From Bacillus sp. Bos-x628 (lineage in GTDB: Bacteria > Bacillota > Bacilli > Bacillales > Bacillaceae), in contig NZ_CP159358.1 of assembly GCF_040500475.1 (NCBI RefSeq), forward strand, positions 868,001-932,000: a stretch of 64,000 bases of DNA. Reading direction: 5' to 3'. The notes below the pieces were generated by a model. That model was not told where the DNA came from, ran no database searches, and was given only the letters and a program-made list of their open reading frames with translations. A program made the translations under genes and the position numbers. Positions 26,600 to 35,734 of the stretch are shown piece by piece; within the stretch, counting starts at the first letter, position 1, and each line of letters begins with the position of its first letter.

Positions 26600-26898
26600 C
26601 AAATGCAAATTCAGATTAAAGAAAAACAATAAAAAAAGCCCTCTCATCCCATAAGGGACGAGAAGACTTGTCTCGCGGTACCACCCTTTTAGATCAACGA
26701 TAAATGATCGTTCATCCACTCAAAAATCGTAACGTGATTAGACGCCTTTTCTTACTGGTTCATTTCAGAAAAGGAACTAAAGGGGTGATCTCATTGCAGC
26801 GCTTCGTAATGTCAGGCTTCCACCATCCCTGATTCGCTTTATTACGCATAAAACAGCTGCGAGTGTCCCTTTCAAACGTTTATCTCTTGTGCATTTAT
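26600..26898 (-). promoter_or_regulatory. T-box leader of ileS (Ile specifier)
   Basis: The T-box sequence AGGGTGGTACCGCG is at 26674-26687 on the minus strand. The terminator TCTCGTCCC TTAT GGGATGAGA followed by GGGCTTTTTTTATT lies at 26632-26667. Stem I shows GATGGTGGAAGCC and then a specifier loop region AATGAGATCACC, whose ATC reads isoleucine. Uncharged tRNA-Ile should stabilise the antiterminator. The rest of this 355-base gap holds only the promoter. Confidence 0.95.
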
Positions 26899-26904
26899 GA
26901 TGGT

Positions 26905-26934
26905 ATTATATGCAACGTGTGCACGTCATGTCAA
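26905..26934 (-). promoter_or_regulatory. SigA promoter of ileS
   Basis: TTGACA and TATAAT, both perfect consensus, with an 18-bp spacer, directly upstream of the T-box leader and ten bases after the divIVA stop. Confidence 0.85.
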
Positions 26935-26943
26935 GATAACGGA

Positions 26944-27438
26944 TTATTCTTTTTCGTCAAGGACAGCGTCGACTTCATATTCCAGCAAATGATCCCAATC
27001 ATCATTTTTCAAAAGATCGAGCTGTGCTTCAATGAGCATTTGGAAACGAGTTCTAAAGACCTTCGACTGCTTCTTCAGCTCCTCAATCTCCATTGCAATC
27101 TTTCTTGATTTAGAGAGCGCTTCATTGATGATACGGTCTGCATTTTTCTCTGCTTCACGAATAATTAGTTTCGCTTCTTTATCAGAATGACGCTTTACAT
27201 CTTCAGCCGCTTCTTGCGCCACAAGAATGGATTTGTTCAAGGTCTCTTCAATTGTTGCAAAATGACCTAATCTTTCATCAAGCTCATTTACTTTATCTTC
27301 AAGCTCGTTCTTTTTACGTAATACGATTTCGTAATCTTTGCGTACTTGGCTTAAAAACTCGTTCACCTCATCTTCGTCATAACCACGAAAACTTTTTGTA
27401 AACGTTTTATTATGAATATCATTAGGTGTTAATGGCAA
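26944..27438 (-). CDS. divIVA: Cell-division site positioning protein DivIVA
   Basis: DivIVA binds curved membrane at septa and poles, recruits MinJ-MinD and anchors the chromosome origin in sporulation. The 164-residue protein begins with the conserved lipid-binding domain (PLTPNDIHNKTFTKSFRGY) and continues as parallel coiled coil. The start is a TTG placed six bases after GGAGGTG; it gives exactly the B. subtilis length. An upstream in-frame TTG would put the ribosome-binding site inside the gene. It follows ylmH by 26 bases. Confidence 0.93.
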   Translation of the reverse strand: MPLTPNDIHNKTFTKSFRGYDEDEVNEFLSQVRKDYEIVLRKKNELEDKVNELDERLGHFATIEETLNKSILVAQEAAEDVKRHSDKEAKLIIREAEKNADRIINEALSKSRKIAMEIEELKKQSKVFRTRFQMLIEAQLDLLKNDDWDHLLEYEVDAVLDEKE

Positions 27439-27464
27439 CCTGGCCACCTCCAGTTTCAAGTTCG

Positions 27465-28241
27465 TTATGTCAGAAGCTCAAATGTTACTTTAAATTTATC
27501 TTTTTTCGTCTTACCCTCAATTGTCTTCAAACTAAACCGGCCAAATCCTCGGACAGAGAGCTGATCTCCTTCGCCGATTGTGAAAGAAGGATCTTCTGTG
27601 ACTTTCCAGTTCACTTTGACCAGACCATTTTTGACCAAAAGTTGTGCTTTTTGACGAGATTGTCTGCTGACAGCAGCACAGACAGCATCCAGCCGCAAGG
27701 AAGAAATCGTATCTTCTTTGATGTCTGTCCTGCTGATGACAGGCTTTATGTGCGTCTGATCAATTTCTTCTAATGAAACTGCAGCTCTTCCAACATGCGT
27801 TAGCTGAGTTCGAACAAAATCAGCTACATCGCTTGTACAAATAAACTGTACAGATTCCTCAGAAAATAGCAAATCCCCGAACTTTTGACGTTTCAAGCCG
27901 ATTCCCATGAGTGATCCGAGGAGTTTCGGGTGTTCAATGGATATAAACTTTTTCGCATAGTTCACCTGAAAATAAGATAGCTCAAAATCCTCAAGAGACG
28001 GCTTTAAATATTCAGGATAAATGACGGCTCTTTTTCGTTCCGCTTCATCGTACCCACCAAAAAACATAAGACCGAGTTCGTCTGAATGCTGGATCACTGA
28101 TTGAGTAATAAACTGCTCACGCGGATCAAGAAAGTCTGTCAGTTTTAATCGATATTGATCGAGTGCAATTTTTTTCCAACCTAACACTTGATCGACAAAT
28201 GGCTGTTCGTCTTTTCTGAAATGTTGATATATATCGCTCAT
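27465..28241 (-). CDS. ylmH: S4-domain RNA-binding protein YlmH
   Basis: A 258-residue protein with an N-terminal YlmH-type domain and a C-terminal S4 domain (about 180-245: LRLDAVCAAVSRQSRQKAQL then VKVNWKV). Recent work on B. subtilis places YlmH in ribosome-associated quality control, able to stand in for RqcP beside RqcH; that is family knowledge, not shown here. It sits in the sepF-divIVA block, conserved in Firmicutes. Confidence 0.9.
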   Translation of the reverse strand: MSDIYQHFRKDEQPFVDQVLGWKKIALDQYRLKLTDFLDPREQFITQSVIQHSDELGLMFFGGYDEAERKRAVIYPEYLKPSLEDFELSYFQVNYAKKFISIEHPKLLGSLMGIGLKRQKFGDLLFSEESVQFICTSDVADFVRTQLTHVGRAAVSLEEIDQTHIKPVISRTDIKEDTISSLRLDAVCAAVSRQSRQKAQLLVKNGLVKVNWKVTEDPSFTIGEGDQLSVRGFGRFSLKTIEGKTKKDKFKVTFELLT

Positions 28242-28264
28242 TTTGTTCCCCTTTTATGTAAAAG

Positions 28265-28284
28265 GGCTTGGCCTCTGCCAAGCC
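28265..28284 (-). terminator. Hairpin between ylmG and ylmH
   Basis: A perfect 8-bp GC-rich stem GGCTTGGC/GCCAAGCC with loop AGAG is followed by CTTTT on the minus strand. The short T run suggests partial termination or a processing/stability hairpin rather than a full stop. Confidence 0.5.
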
Positions 28285-28295
28285 TGGCAGCCGTA

Positions 28296-28577
28296 TTAAA
28301 TGATACGAGCAAGCATTTGATAAAGACCGCTTAATCCATAATATGATGCAAAGTGAAGCACAAACAATGCCACAATTGGCGAGATGTCAATCATGCCAAT
28401 TGGCGGAATAATTTTACGAAATGGTTCTAAATACGGTTCACAAATGGATGTCAAAAAGTGGCCAATTGCTGTTTCTCTGGCAGAAGGTACCCATGACATA
28501 AAGATGTAAATAATAATCGCATATGAGTAAATCGTTAACACAGTCTGTAAAATGTTAAAAATGTAATCTAGAATCAC
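28296..28577 (-). CDS. ylmG: YggT-family membrane protein YlmG
   Basis: A 93-residue protein with two hydrophobic helices (about 5-27 and 65-88) and the YggT motif [16 protein letters not shown] between. Homologues are tied to division or nucleoid placement; the molecular role is unknown. The start is GTG, whose AGAGGTGG site is formed by the last codons of sepF. Confidence 0.9.
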   Translation of the reverse strand: MILDYIFNILQTVLTIYSYAIIIYIFMSWVPSARETAIGHFLTSICEPYLEPFRKIIPPIGMIDISPIVALFVLHFASYYGLSGLYQMLARII

Positions 28578-28583
28578 TTTGAT

Positions 28584-29042
28584 TTACCACCTCTGAGGTT
28601 CTTCCTCTGTCAATAGTTCTGATATTGTGCCAGATACATCCACATTATCAGGTGTGCAGAGGAATATATTCGAGCCAATACGTTGAATGTCTCCACCGAT
28701 TGCATAAACAGTGCCGCTTAAAAAGTCGATAATTCGCTTTGCTTGATCGTGCTGAATCCGCTGCAAATTAACGACGACTGCACGTCTGTTTTTAATATGG
28801 TCTGCAATCTCTTGCGCCTCTGCATAAACACGCGGCTCACTTAACACCACTTTAGAGGATTTTTGCACGCTTTGCAAGCTGACAACATTTTGTTTTCCAG
28901 TTTGCGGACGCTCTTGAAATGCTGCTTTATCTCTTGTTCCTTTTTCTTCTTGAACTGGTTCTCTGTCTTCATCAATATATTCGTATTCATATTCTTCATC
29001 ATCAAGTGTGAAAAAGCTTTTAAACTTATTTTTTATGCTCAT
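28584..29042 (-). CDS. sepF: Cell-division protein SepF
   Basis: SepF binds FtsZ filaments and the membrane and helps align the Z-ring. The 152-residue protein begins with the amphipathic membrane helix [11 protein letters not shown], an acidic linker [11 protein letters not shown], and the conserved DUF552 core (about 60-150) with [21 protein letters not shown]. The chosen ATG at 29042 has AGGAGGTG upstream and gives the B. subtilis length; it is one base from the ylmE stop. Confidence 0.95.
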   Translation of the reverse strand: MSIKNKFKSFFTLDDEEYEYEYIDEDREPVQEEKGTRDKAAFQERPQTGKQNVVSLQSVQKSSKVVLSEPRVYAEAQEIADHIKNRRAVVVNLQRIQHDQAKRIIDFLSGTVYAIGGDIQRIGSNIFLCTPDNVDVSGTISELLTEEEPQRW

Positions 29043-29043
29043 G

Positions 29044-29739
29044 TCACGCACCTCCTGTTTCATTTCCGACAAGTGAAGAGCCAATCCGAACAAATGTCGC
29101 ACCTTCTTCAATTGCAATTTCAAAATCGTTTGACATCCCCATAGATAAATGCTGACAAGGTGCATTTTCTTGGTTTAGATGTTTTACCTCTTCTTGAAGG
29201 CTTCTTAGTGTTTTAAAGCAGTTTCGGATCACAGCATGATCATCTGTAAATGGAGCCATCGTCATCAATCCAACGATTTCAATATGTTTAAAATCAGCTA
29301 GCTGCCTGACAAACGGTATCACTTCTTCACTTTTCAAGCCGTGCTTCGACTCCTCAAGAGATGTGTTCACTTGAACAAAACAGCGAACAGTGTGATCTGC
29401 TCTTTTTTCAATTTCATTCGCAAGGGAAATTCTGTCAAGCGAATGTAAATAGTCAATCGTATGAATGACAGATTTCACTTTTCTTGTCTGTAAACTGCCG
29501 ATGAAGTGCCAGTTAATGCATTCATCGGTTATGGCAGCTTGTTTTTCAAGCAGCCCTCTGTCACGATTTTCACCAAAATGTACAATTCCTGCTTCTTTGG
29601 CTTCAATGGCACGTTCGATCGAGACATATTTCGTTACAGCCACTACAGATACATCCTCTGGATTTCTCCCTGCTCTTTTACATGCTTCGTTTATTTGTTC
29701 ATTTATTTGTCTGAATTTCTCTCGTACTTTCAATTGCAC
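29044..29739 (-). CDS. ylmE: PLP-binding protein YlmE (PLPBP/YggS family)
   Basis: A 231-residue single-domain alanine-racemase-like TIM barrel that binds pyridoxal phosphate and balances PLP and amino-acid pools. The PLP lysine is in VVAVTKYVS near residue 36, and RIGSSLVG near the end binds phosphate. The start is GTG, directly adjoining the ylmD stop, with its ribosome-binding site in the last ylmD codons. Confidence 0.92.
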   Translation of the reverse strand: MQLKVREKFRQINEQINEACKRAGRNPEDVSVVAVTKYVSIERAIEAKEAGIVHFGENRDRGLLEKQAAITDECINWHFIGSLQTRKVKSVIHTIDYLHSLDRISLANEIEKRADHTVRCFVQVNTSLEESKHGLKSEEVIPFVRQLADFKHIEIVGLMTMAPFTDDHAVIRNCFKTLRSLQEEVKHLNQENAPCQHLSMGMSNDFEIAIEEGATFVRIGSSLVGNETGGA

Positions 29740-30579
29740 TTATGCCTCCTTAAACCCGACAAAAGACATCATACGTCCAGTTCTCCCTTGATCACGCCGG
29801 TGTGAGAAGAAAAGCTGATCGCTACAGCTTGTGCACATCGAACTGACATATATGTTTTCTTCTTTTATTCCTGCATGAAGCAATACGTTTTTGTTTAATG
29901 TTTTTAAATCAATTTTGTATTGTCCCACTGAAATCTCGGAATACACATCCTCTGCTGGAAAAGGAAGCTCTTTTACTTGATCTATAACGACATCATCTAC
30001 TATGTAGCAGCAAATGCCAATCGATGGACCAATCACAACCTGTATATGATCGACTAGCACACCTTCCTGACTGCTCCATACATCAACCATTTTTGCGCCA
30101 ATTTGCTTGACAGTTCCTTTCCAGCCGGCATGAGCCGTTCCAATAAGTCCTTCATGGGGCGCTAGAAAATAAAGCGGAACACAGTCAGCAAAACAAAGAG
30201 CGAGCATCATGTTTTTTTCAGAGGTATATAGACCATCTGTTCTAGGCAGGGCCTCATGATAATGAAGGCTTCCTTTTCCCTTTTGCTCTTTGGTGACTTT
30301 CATGATGTGATCCTCATGGGTTTGGTCGGCAAATACCCAATTAGAGAGCGGCATAGCGGTTTCCTCTGCTATGACTTGACGATTCTTTTGGACACTGGCA
30401 GCATCATCTCCTACATGGAGTCCAGTGTTCAATGATTGATATGGGGAAAGGCTAAAGCCACCATTTTTGGTCGTAAATCCGGCTATAACCTCTCTACCAG
30501 AACACCTCATGTTCGTCCAATCATGAATTGTCATTGCATAAGGCGTTTTCAGCCGAAAGGGGTCACGTATGTGTTTCAA
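29740..30579 (-). CDS. ylmD: Laccase-domain (PgeF/YlmD) purine nucleoside enzyme
   Basis: A 279-residue protein of the YfiH/PgeF family. Relatives act as purine nucleoside phosphorylase/deaminase or in peptidoglycan editing. The metal site is visible as QTHEDHI, CFADCVPLYF and GTAHAGWKGTVKQIG. The start is TTG, about five bases after GGGAGGT. It heads a tightly packed run ylmD-E-sepF-ylmG. Confidence 0.88.
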   Translation of the reverse strand: MKHIRDPFRLKTPYAMTIHDWTNMRCSGREVIAGFTTKNGGFSLSPYQSLNTGLHVGDDAASVQKNRQVIAEETAMPLSNWVFADQTHEDHIMKVTKEQKGKGSLHYHEALPRTDGLYTSEKNMMLALCFADCVPLYFLAPHEGLIGTAHAGWKGTVKQIGAKMVDVWSSQEGVLVDHIQVVIGPSIGICCYIVDDVVIDQVKELPFPAEDVYSEISVGQYKIDLKTLNKNVLLHAGIKEENIYVSSMCTSCSDQLFFSHRRDQGRTGRMMSFVGFKEA

Positions 30580-30808
30580 AGCTACCTCCCGCCTTTCATT
30601 CTCTCTCTTAATATCGCTCCTATTTTACCACAAGAAATGCACAAACAGTTAGTAGGATTCATTAAATAATACACTCAAATGTGCCCTTTCTTCATGTTTT
30701 TTTACAAATTGATATGAAAACGTAATCTTTTTAATCAAAAAAGGCATTGTTTGCTGGGTGAAGAAATGATAAAGAGAATGAAACGATTCATAGAGGGTTT
30801 ATATCATT

Positions 30809-31042
30809 TTAAGAAGACAATCGGACAAGAATCACATCTTCGCCAATTTTTACTATATTTCGCCATGGGACGATCATTTCCTCTTCTTTTCCGAAAAATC
30901 CCATCATTTTACCTGTGCCGCCAATAATAATGGCTTGGATTTTCCCGCTTGTGACATTGATATCAATATCGCCAATTGTACCAAGCTTTTTCCCACTGGA
31001 CACATCGACGACATCCTTGATTTGAAATTCAGAGATACTCAT
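30809..31042 (-). CDS. ylmC: PRC-barrel protein YlmC/YmxH family
   Basis: A 77-residue PRC-barrel protein, MSISEFQIKDVVDVSSGKKL then GDIDINVTSGKIQAI and IVPWRNIVKIGEDVILV. Family members are linked to sporulation; the role is not known. Two adjacent ATG codons are possible starts; the second has the better distance from AAGG. The 229 bases between it and ylmD hold no gene; I see only AT-rich sequence there. Confidence 0.88.
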   Translation of the reverse strand: MSISEFQIKDVVDVSSGKKLGTIGDIDINVTSGKIQAIIIGGTGKMMGFFGKEEEMIVPWRNIVKIGEDVILVRLSS

Positions 31043-31118
31043 CATCTTTCCTTCCCCGCCTTTCGTTTTCTACTATAATATGTATGATGGAAAAGCTTGA
31101 ACGCATACCAATTGTTTC

Positions 31119-31901
31119 TCAAGGCTGCAATTTACTTAAGTGAGGCCGGCCATTACTCCACATTACCTCAACTTGACAATTAAAAAAGGATGAAAGCACT
31201 TCGCTTGTCAATATTTGTTTAGTATCTCCTTTAGCAAAGACAGTTCCTTCTTGTAATAATAAAGTGTGCTGAAAAATCGGTAAAATCTCTTCAGCATGAT
31301 GGGTCGTATATAGTAAAGTTGGGGCATCAGGCTTTGATGCAATAGATGAGATCGTTTCTAACACTTGTTCTCTTGCTAAAAAATCAAGACCTGTTACTGG
31401 TTCATCTAATATCAGCAGTTCGGGATTATTCATTAAAGCTCTCGCAATCAATACCTTTTGTTTTTCACCTTGCGAGAGGGTTTCATACGTGCGATTGGCA
31501 TACTTGAATGATCCAAAGGCTTTTAAAAGATCAATCGCTTTCTCTCTCATACAATCGGTTGGTGATTCATAAAGCCCAATAGAAGCAAATGCTCCGCTTA
31601 ATACAATCTCAAAAGCATGATCTTCTGCATGTAGTTTCTTTTCAAGACCTGCGGAGATGAGACCTATCTTCCTCCTCAGCTTCTCACCGAGTGCCTCCTT
31701 TCCAAATACATGTCCTAAAACTGTCATCTCACCTGATGTCGGAAAATAATACGAACACAACATATTCAAAAGAGCGGTTTTCCCAGCACCATTTAACCCA
31801 TAAAGCACCCAGTTTTCCTTCTCCTTTACTTGCCAGTCTACATGGTGCAATATCCATTTCCCATTTCGTTTTAAAGAAACATCCTTTAATTCAAGTGACA
31901 C
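31119..31901 (-). CDS. ylmA: ABC transporter ATP-binding protein YlmA
   Basis: A 260-residue ABC ATPase: Walker A GLNGAGKT, signature LSQGEKQK, Walker B LLILDEP, and a switch His in TTHHAEE. No membrane partner lies next to it, as for the B. subtilis gene, so its substrate is unknown. I chose the GTG eight bases after AGGAGG; the next in-frame start upstream (31922) would lie in front of that site. It follows the PTS locus terminator. Confidence 0.87.
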   Translation of the reverse strand: MSLELKDVSLKRNGKWILHHVDWQVKEKENWVLYGLNGAGKTALLNMLCSYYFPTSGEMTVLGHVFGKEALGEKLRRKIGLISAGLEKKLHAEDHAFEIVLSGAFASIGLYESPTDCMREKAIDLLKAFGSFKYANRTYETLSQGEKQKVLIARALMNNPELLILDEPVTGLDFLAREQVLETISSIASKPDAPTLLYTTHHAEEILPIFQHTLLLQEGTVFAKGDTKQILTSEVLSSFFNCQVEVMWSNGRPHLSKLQP

Positions 31902-31955
31902 GACATTTTCCTCCTGCATCAAAATAGTCAGAATATACGAATAATTACTGTCTAC

Positions 31956-31984
31956 AGCATATCTTAAATAAACATTTCAGTAAA
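31956..31984 (-). promoter_or_regulatory. Candidate SigA promoter for ylmA
   Basis: TTTACT, 17-bp spacer, TATGCT on the minus strand, between the PTS-locus terminator and ylmA. Confidence 0.45.
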
Positions 31985-31990
31985 CCTATC

Positions 31991-32024
31991 ATAAAAAAGC
32001 TGCTCCTAATTGAAGGAACAGCTT
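31991..32024 (-). terminator. Terminator of the glucitol-type PTS operon
   Basis: AAGCTGTTCCT and AGGAGCAGCTT form a stem with one G-U pair, followed by T6-AT on the minus strand, eleven bases past the IIA stop. Confidence 0.88.
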
Positions 32025-32034
32025 CTTTTCTTTA

Positions 32035-32391
32035 TTATGAAATTTTAATGCGTACGCCTTCTTTTATGTCAGGAAACGTATGCGGGGATGCAAAAACAGC
32101 TCCAGGTAATACATCATCAAACGGCTCTTGGAAGTAAATCGAAATATGGCCAAGTTCTTTAAAGTTTTCATTTGCTTGATTACCTAATGCAGTGATTGTG
32201 TACGTTTGTTCGCCCACTTGAATGGTTCCGCCTAGTTTCAGCGGCTCTTCTTCTAAGTGCTCGAATTCATGAATGACAGACATGTCCTTTAGTTCTTGCG
32301 GCGCTGCTGGTCCAAATAAAACAATCAGCTTATCTTCTTTAAACTGCGGGACTAAGATCCCAATTTCTTTTACAACAGATTGTGTCACCAT
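32035..32391 (-). CDS. PTS glucitol/sorbitol-family IIA component
   Basis: A 118-residue cytoplasmic phosphocarrier of the glucitol-PTS IIA family (GutA/SrlB type). It shows the small beta-barrel pattern, GILVPQF near the start, LIVLFGPAAPQEL, and the C-terminal FPDIKEGVRIKI. His41 in SVIHEFEH is the likely phosphorylation site by position; this is inference. It takes phosphate from HPr and passes it to IIB. It is last in the operon, unlike enteric srl operons where the PTS genes come first. The true substrate is not shown by sequence. Confidence 0.88.
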   Translation of the reverse strand: MVTQSVVKEIGILVPQFKEDKLIVLFGPAAPQELKDMSVIHEFEHLEEEPLKLGGTIQVGEQTYTITALGNQANENFKELGHISIYFQEPFDDVLPGAVFASPHTFPDIKEGVRIKIS

Positions 32392-32417
32392 ATATCTCGA
32401 TTCCTCCTTTAATGCGT

Positions 32418-33428
32418 TTAATACATACCGAAGCTGGCAACGTATGCGATTACAACAGATAGGACCCCTGTAATGAGGCGGCTATATAAAACAGCTGGTA
32501 CGCCATATTGTACCGTTTCCGGCTTTGCTTCACCAAGTGATAGACCAACAGGAATGAAGTCACACCCTACTTGACCATTAATGGCAAATAATGCAGGAAG
32601 CGCAAATTGTGGCGGAATGTTGCCAAGTGCAATTTGACTTCCGATAAGAACACCAATGACTTGTGCAATAACGGCTCCAGGTCCTAAGACAGGTGATAAA
32701 AATGGCAATGTACAGATAACAACGAGTAGTAAGAGCCCCCATAAAGAACCTGCCAAAGGTGATAAGAAATGGGCGATGAGATCACCAATTTTTGTATAAT
32801 TAATAATTCCAATTAACATACTGACAAATGCCATAAATGGAATAATATTTTTCAAAAGCATATCAACAGAATCACGACCCGCCTGATAAAACGTTCCGGT
32901 TACTTTCCCGATCCCTCTTGAGAATCTCATCAGGAAATTTCCTTTTTCCTGACGTTCGATATTTTCCTGTTTTAACTTTGAATACGTTTCTTTAACCTTC
33001 TCCCTGTCAATCGTCTCGCCAGTCTCTTGACTTTCTGTCTTCATCTCACCATCAGATGCTTCAGCATAGGATATATCTTTTTCTGTTACTCCTGATACGA
33101 AGATATCATCTGTAATATGTTTTGCAAGTGGTCCAGAAGGAGAGGATGCTAACACATCTACTGTCGGGATACGCTTCATTGGATAAAGCCCAATTCGTGC
33201 CGTTCCTCCGCAGTCAATGACAACGCACATCATTTCATCTTCTGGAATTGAGTTTTTAAAGCCATCATATGCTTCTGTACCTGTCATTTCAGCAATTTTG
33301 CGTGCAACGGGGTGAATACCGCCCCCTGTAATCGAAACGACCTTTCTTCTTTTACCGGTTGGTTCAATCTCTAACCCTTTTCCCCATCCGCCAGCACCTT
33401 TTGAAACAAATACTTTGTGGTTTGTCAT
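32418..33428 (-). CDS. PTS glucitol/sorbitol-family IIBC component
   Basis: A 336-residue protein of the SrlE family: an N-terminal IIB domain with [19 protein letters not shown] and the probable phospho-cysteine in [14 protein letters not shown] (about residue 73), a charged linker (about 110-165, rich in Glu and Lys), and a C-terminal membrane domain with about five helices from residue 185. It forms the channel together with the separate IIC protein encoded just upstream. SD GGGAGGGG precedes the ATG. Confidence 0.9.
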   Translation of the reverse strand: MTNHKVFVSKGAGGWGKGLEIEPTGKRRKVVSITGGGIHPVARKIAEMTGTEAYDGFKNSIPEDEMMCVVIDCGGTARIGLYPMKRIPTVDVLASSPSGPLAKHITDDIFVSGVTEKDISYAEASDGEMKTESQETGETIDREKVKETYSKLKQENIERQEKGNFLMRFSRGIGKVTGTFYQAGRDSVDMLLKNIIPFMAFVSMLIGIINYTKIGDLIAHFLSPLAGSLWGLLLLVVICTLPFLSPVLGPGAVIAQVIGVLIGSQIALGNIPPQFALPALFAINGQVGCDFIPVGLSLGEAKPETVQYGVPAVLYSRLITGVLSVVIAYVASFGMY

Positions 33429-33441
33429 GTCTAACCCTCCC

Positions 33442-33972
33442 CTATTGTGAATTCGCTTTCATTTTTCCTGCTAAATATTTTGTTATCCATTCAGTCATGA
33501 TTCCACGTAGTAAAATGACAACAATCCCGACTAAAAAGTAACGAACAGCAAGCTCTGACATCGAGTATCCTGCCTCTTTAATTCCGTTCGCAATTCCTAA
33601 ATAGACAAACAGTTCTCCTGCATTTGCATACGGGAACAGTGATGTAACGGGATGAACAAATGAAACAGCCGAATCATAGAATGCTGGTTTTTGTTTTTCA
33701 GGCAAGAAACGACCAAACGTATAAGCCATTGGATTTGTCAAAATAAGAACGGATAGAATCGGCATTAATGTATAGCGTAAAATCGTGTATTTTGCTGCAA
33801 ACTGGATGGCTCTATTGACTCGCTCTTCTCCAATAAACTTCATGACTGCATAGGTAAAAGTAAGTAAGACAACAAGCGTTGGAACGATACCTGTCATAAG
33901 ACTCATGAATTGCTTTCCGCCGGCTTCAAACATTCCGATAAAATGCTCCCCAAACCATTGAATCCATTCCAT
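33442..33972 (-). CDS. PTS glucitol/sorbitol-family IIC component
   Basis: A 176-residue membrane protein of the SrlA family with about four to five helices; [19 protein letters not shown] and [22 protein letters not shown] are typical. It pairs with the IIBC protein to move and phosphorylate a polyol. The spacing of 13 bases to the IIBC gene suggests a stoichiometric complex. Confidence 0.9.
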   Translation of the reverse strand: MEWIQWFGEHFIGMFEAGGKQFMSLMTGIVPTLVVLLTFTYAVMKFIGEERVNRAIQFAAKYTILRYTLMPILSVLILTNPMAYTFGRFLPEKQKPAFYDSAVSFVHPVTSLFPYANAGELFVYLGIANGIKEAGYSMSELAVRYFLVGIVVILLRGIMTEWITKYLAGKMKANSQ

Positions 33973-33990
33973 GTTTCATCTCCCCTTTCT

Positions 33991-34422
33991 TTAGTTCACA
34001 TTTGTTATATTTTTTTTCGAGATGGATACAAGTGCCTGCTCGGCTGCCATTGAGATCGCTTGCAGCACTGCAGATCCTTTTTTGCGTTTTTTCAATGTTT
34101 GCTTCATCATATGGTGCTCGTCCAGCACAGCGCCTACATGCTTGCCTTCATATGAAGGAACTTCCTTACATTTCGATAAGATTGAAATCCCGCCAAGCAC
34201 ATGACATTTTTGAATGATAAATGATTCATCGACAATGATGAACGCAATGGCCCCAGGACCAAATTTGCGCCTCTCCATTCCTGAAAATAAGTGATAACCT
34301 TGTTTCCCTTTATAATCATCAATAAGTGTATCCATGCTTTTTCGGTAGTACTTGATTTGAAAAAAAGATAAACCATATTGCACAATGAGGATGATGCAAA
34401 GTACAATGGCTAACTTTTCCAT
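33991..34422 (-). CDS. GutM-family regulator of the polyol operon
   Basis: A 143-residue protein of the GutM (glucitol operon activator) family. It has one N-terminal membrane helix (about 4-21), then a soluble domain with MERRKFGPGAIAFIIVDE and HVLGGISILSKCKEVPSYEG. It contains no DNA-binding motif that I can see, so a role as a membrane-bound modulator is more likely than direct DNA binding. The C-terminal 40 residues are basic. It lies between the oxidoreductase gene and the IIC gene. Confidence 0.82.
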   Translation of the reverse strand: MEKLAIVLCIILIVQYGLSFFQIKYYRKSMDTLIDDYKGKQGYHLFSGMERRKFGPGAIAFIIVDESFIIQKCHVLGGISILSKCKEVPSYEGKHVGAVLDEHHMMKQTLKKRKKGSAVLQAISMAAEQALVSISKKNITNVN

Positions 34423-34434
34423 AGCATCACGTCC

Positions 34435-35679
34435 TTATGATTGAAATAGATGATCTTGCAATGAACGCAACTTCCAGACTGTTGTGTTTGAATCCAGCTC
34501 CACATCATCATGAGATAGGAATTGTCCTGACTTGATATCTTTTTTCGCAACCACTTTACCGCTGATTAAACCAATTGGAATGTGACCGTTCGTTTTCATA
34601 TCTTGATGCGTTTTAAGAACACCTCTGACTGAGTATCCGCCAATTCCGTCAAGTGTTTCTCCTGCTTTAATATCTCTTTTCGCAACAGCAACAGTTTCTG
34701 AGACTGGTACACCAATTGGGTGAATCGATGAATCGTGTTGTAAGACCGCTTTTGCAATTGTCACCGGCGTTTCAAGACTCGCTAAGTGGAAAGGTCGATA
34801 AAGCGTGTAATGAGGGCCTTTCCCAACTTTTAAGTAGCGAAGCTCTTCATCCACTGGCTCAAGCTCACTTTTGACGATAACAAATACACCTGGTGCAAGA
34901 CCCTTTACATATTCAACGACACCAAAGTGATCCAGCACACCGCCTTGTTGTTTTTGGTTCAATTTATCTGCTACATTCTCTAAATTCGCTTCGACTCCGT
35001 GCATGCCCACTTTATCAGGCAAAAGCCCTGTCGCATTACTTAATAGGTTCATTTCTGCCATTGTTTTTGTTCCATCCTGAAAAGCAGCGAGCATGTGTGC
35101 ACTCATATTTTTACTATCTGCTTCTACTTTACATGTATCTGGGTTCGCTTCTGGGAAAAATGGATTATTCTTACCTTTCCCAGCAACTAGCACCTCAAGT
35201 CCCATTGTTTTTGCAAATTCATATAATTCTAAAGTAGCTGCTGGTTCATCTCCAGCTGACCCAGAGTAAACAAGTCCTGCATTTGTGAATAACTTATGCA
35301 TCACTAAACCGATCGTAATGTCGACTTCAACATTTAAAAGAACGAGATGTTTTTTTGAATTAAGCGCTTCCAAAGAAATGTTTGCGCCAACTTCCGGAAC
35401 ACCAGTTGCATCAACAATGACTTCTACGAAATCTGATTGAATGACCTCTCTGTAATCATTTGTGACGACCATTTGATGTGGTTTCGCATGTTGTTTGTAA
35501 AAATTCGCTGCTTTCTCTGCTGCATCAAGGTGAATATCACAAACACCCGCTACAATCATGCCAGGAATATGAGAAATTTGTGAGATCAGTCCAAAACCCA
35601 TTTGTCCTGCACCAATAATCCCCACTTTGATCGGATCTCCGCTACGTTCTCGTGCTAACAACTGTTGATAAATTGACAT
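34435..35679 (-). CDS. Rossmann-SAF oxidoreductase resembling DXR-like (DRL/DXR-II) enzymes
   Basis: A 414-residue protein with an N-terminal homoserine-dehydrogenase-like NAD(P) fold (VGIIGAGQMGFGL, about residues 19-31; VIVDATGVPEVG near 98), a catalytic middle part (GDEPAATLELYEFAKTMGLE, GKGKNNPFFPEANPD) and a C-terminal SAF domain (VAKRDIKAGETLDGIGG to the end). This architecture is that of the DRL family, first known from Brucella, where it does the reductoisomerase step of the MEP pathway. Not all members have that activity. Here it lies with a sugar-alcohol PTS, so oxidation or isomerisation of a polyol phosphate is a fair guess. Start chosen at ATG before SIYQQ, eight bases after AAAGGA. 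Confidence 0.78.
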   Translation of the reverse strand: MSIYQQLLARERSGDPIKVGIIGAGQMGFGLISQISHIPGMIVAGVCDIHLDAAEKAANFYKQHAKPHQMVVTNDYREVIQSDFVEVIVDATGVPEVGANISLEALNSKKHLVLLNVEVDITIGLVMHKLFTNAGLVYSGSAGDEPAATLELYEFAKTMGLEVLVAGKGKNNPFFPEANPDTCKVEADSKNMSAHMLAAFQDGTKTMAEMNLLSNATGLLPDKVGMHGVEANLENVADKLNQKQQGGVLDHFGVVEYVKGLAPGVFVIVKSELEPVDEELRYLKVGKGPHYTLYRPFHLASLETPVTIAKAVLQHDSSIHPIGVPVSETVAVAKRDIKAGETLDGIGGYSVRGVLKTHQDMKTNGHIPIGLISGKVVAKKDIKSGQFLSHDDVELDSNTTVWKLRSLQDHLFQS

Positions 35680-35734
35680 AAAAATCATCCTTTCATGCTT
35701 CACATAGATTGCTAGAGAAATAATCTAAAAATTT

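Noticed and set aside
32035..33972. Naming the PTS as a sorbitol transporter (srlAEB/gutA)
   Set aside because: Family membership is clear, but the expected sorbitol-6-phosphate dehydrogenase is missing and the partner enzyme is of another type, so the substrate should be left open.
34435..35679. Calling the SAF-domain oxidoreductase homoserine dehydrogenase
   Set aside because: Only the NAD-binding fold is shared; there is no ACT domain, and the operon is for carbohydrate transport rather than amino-acid synthesis.
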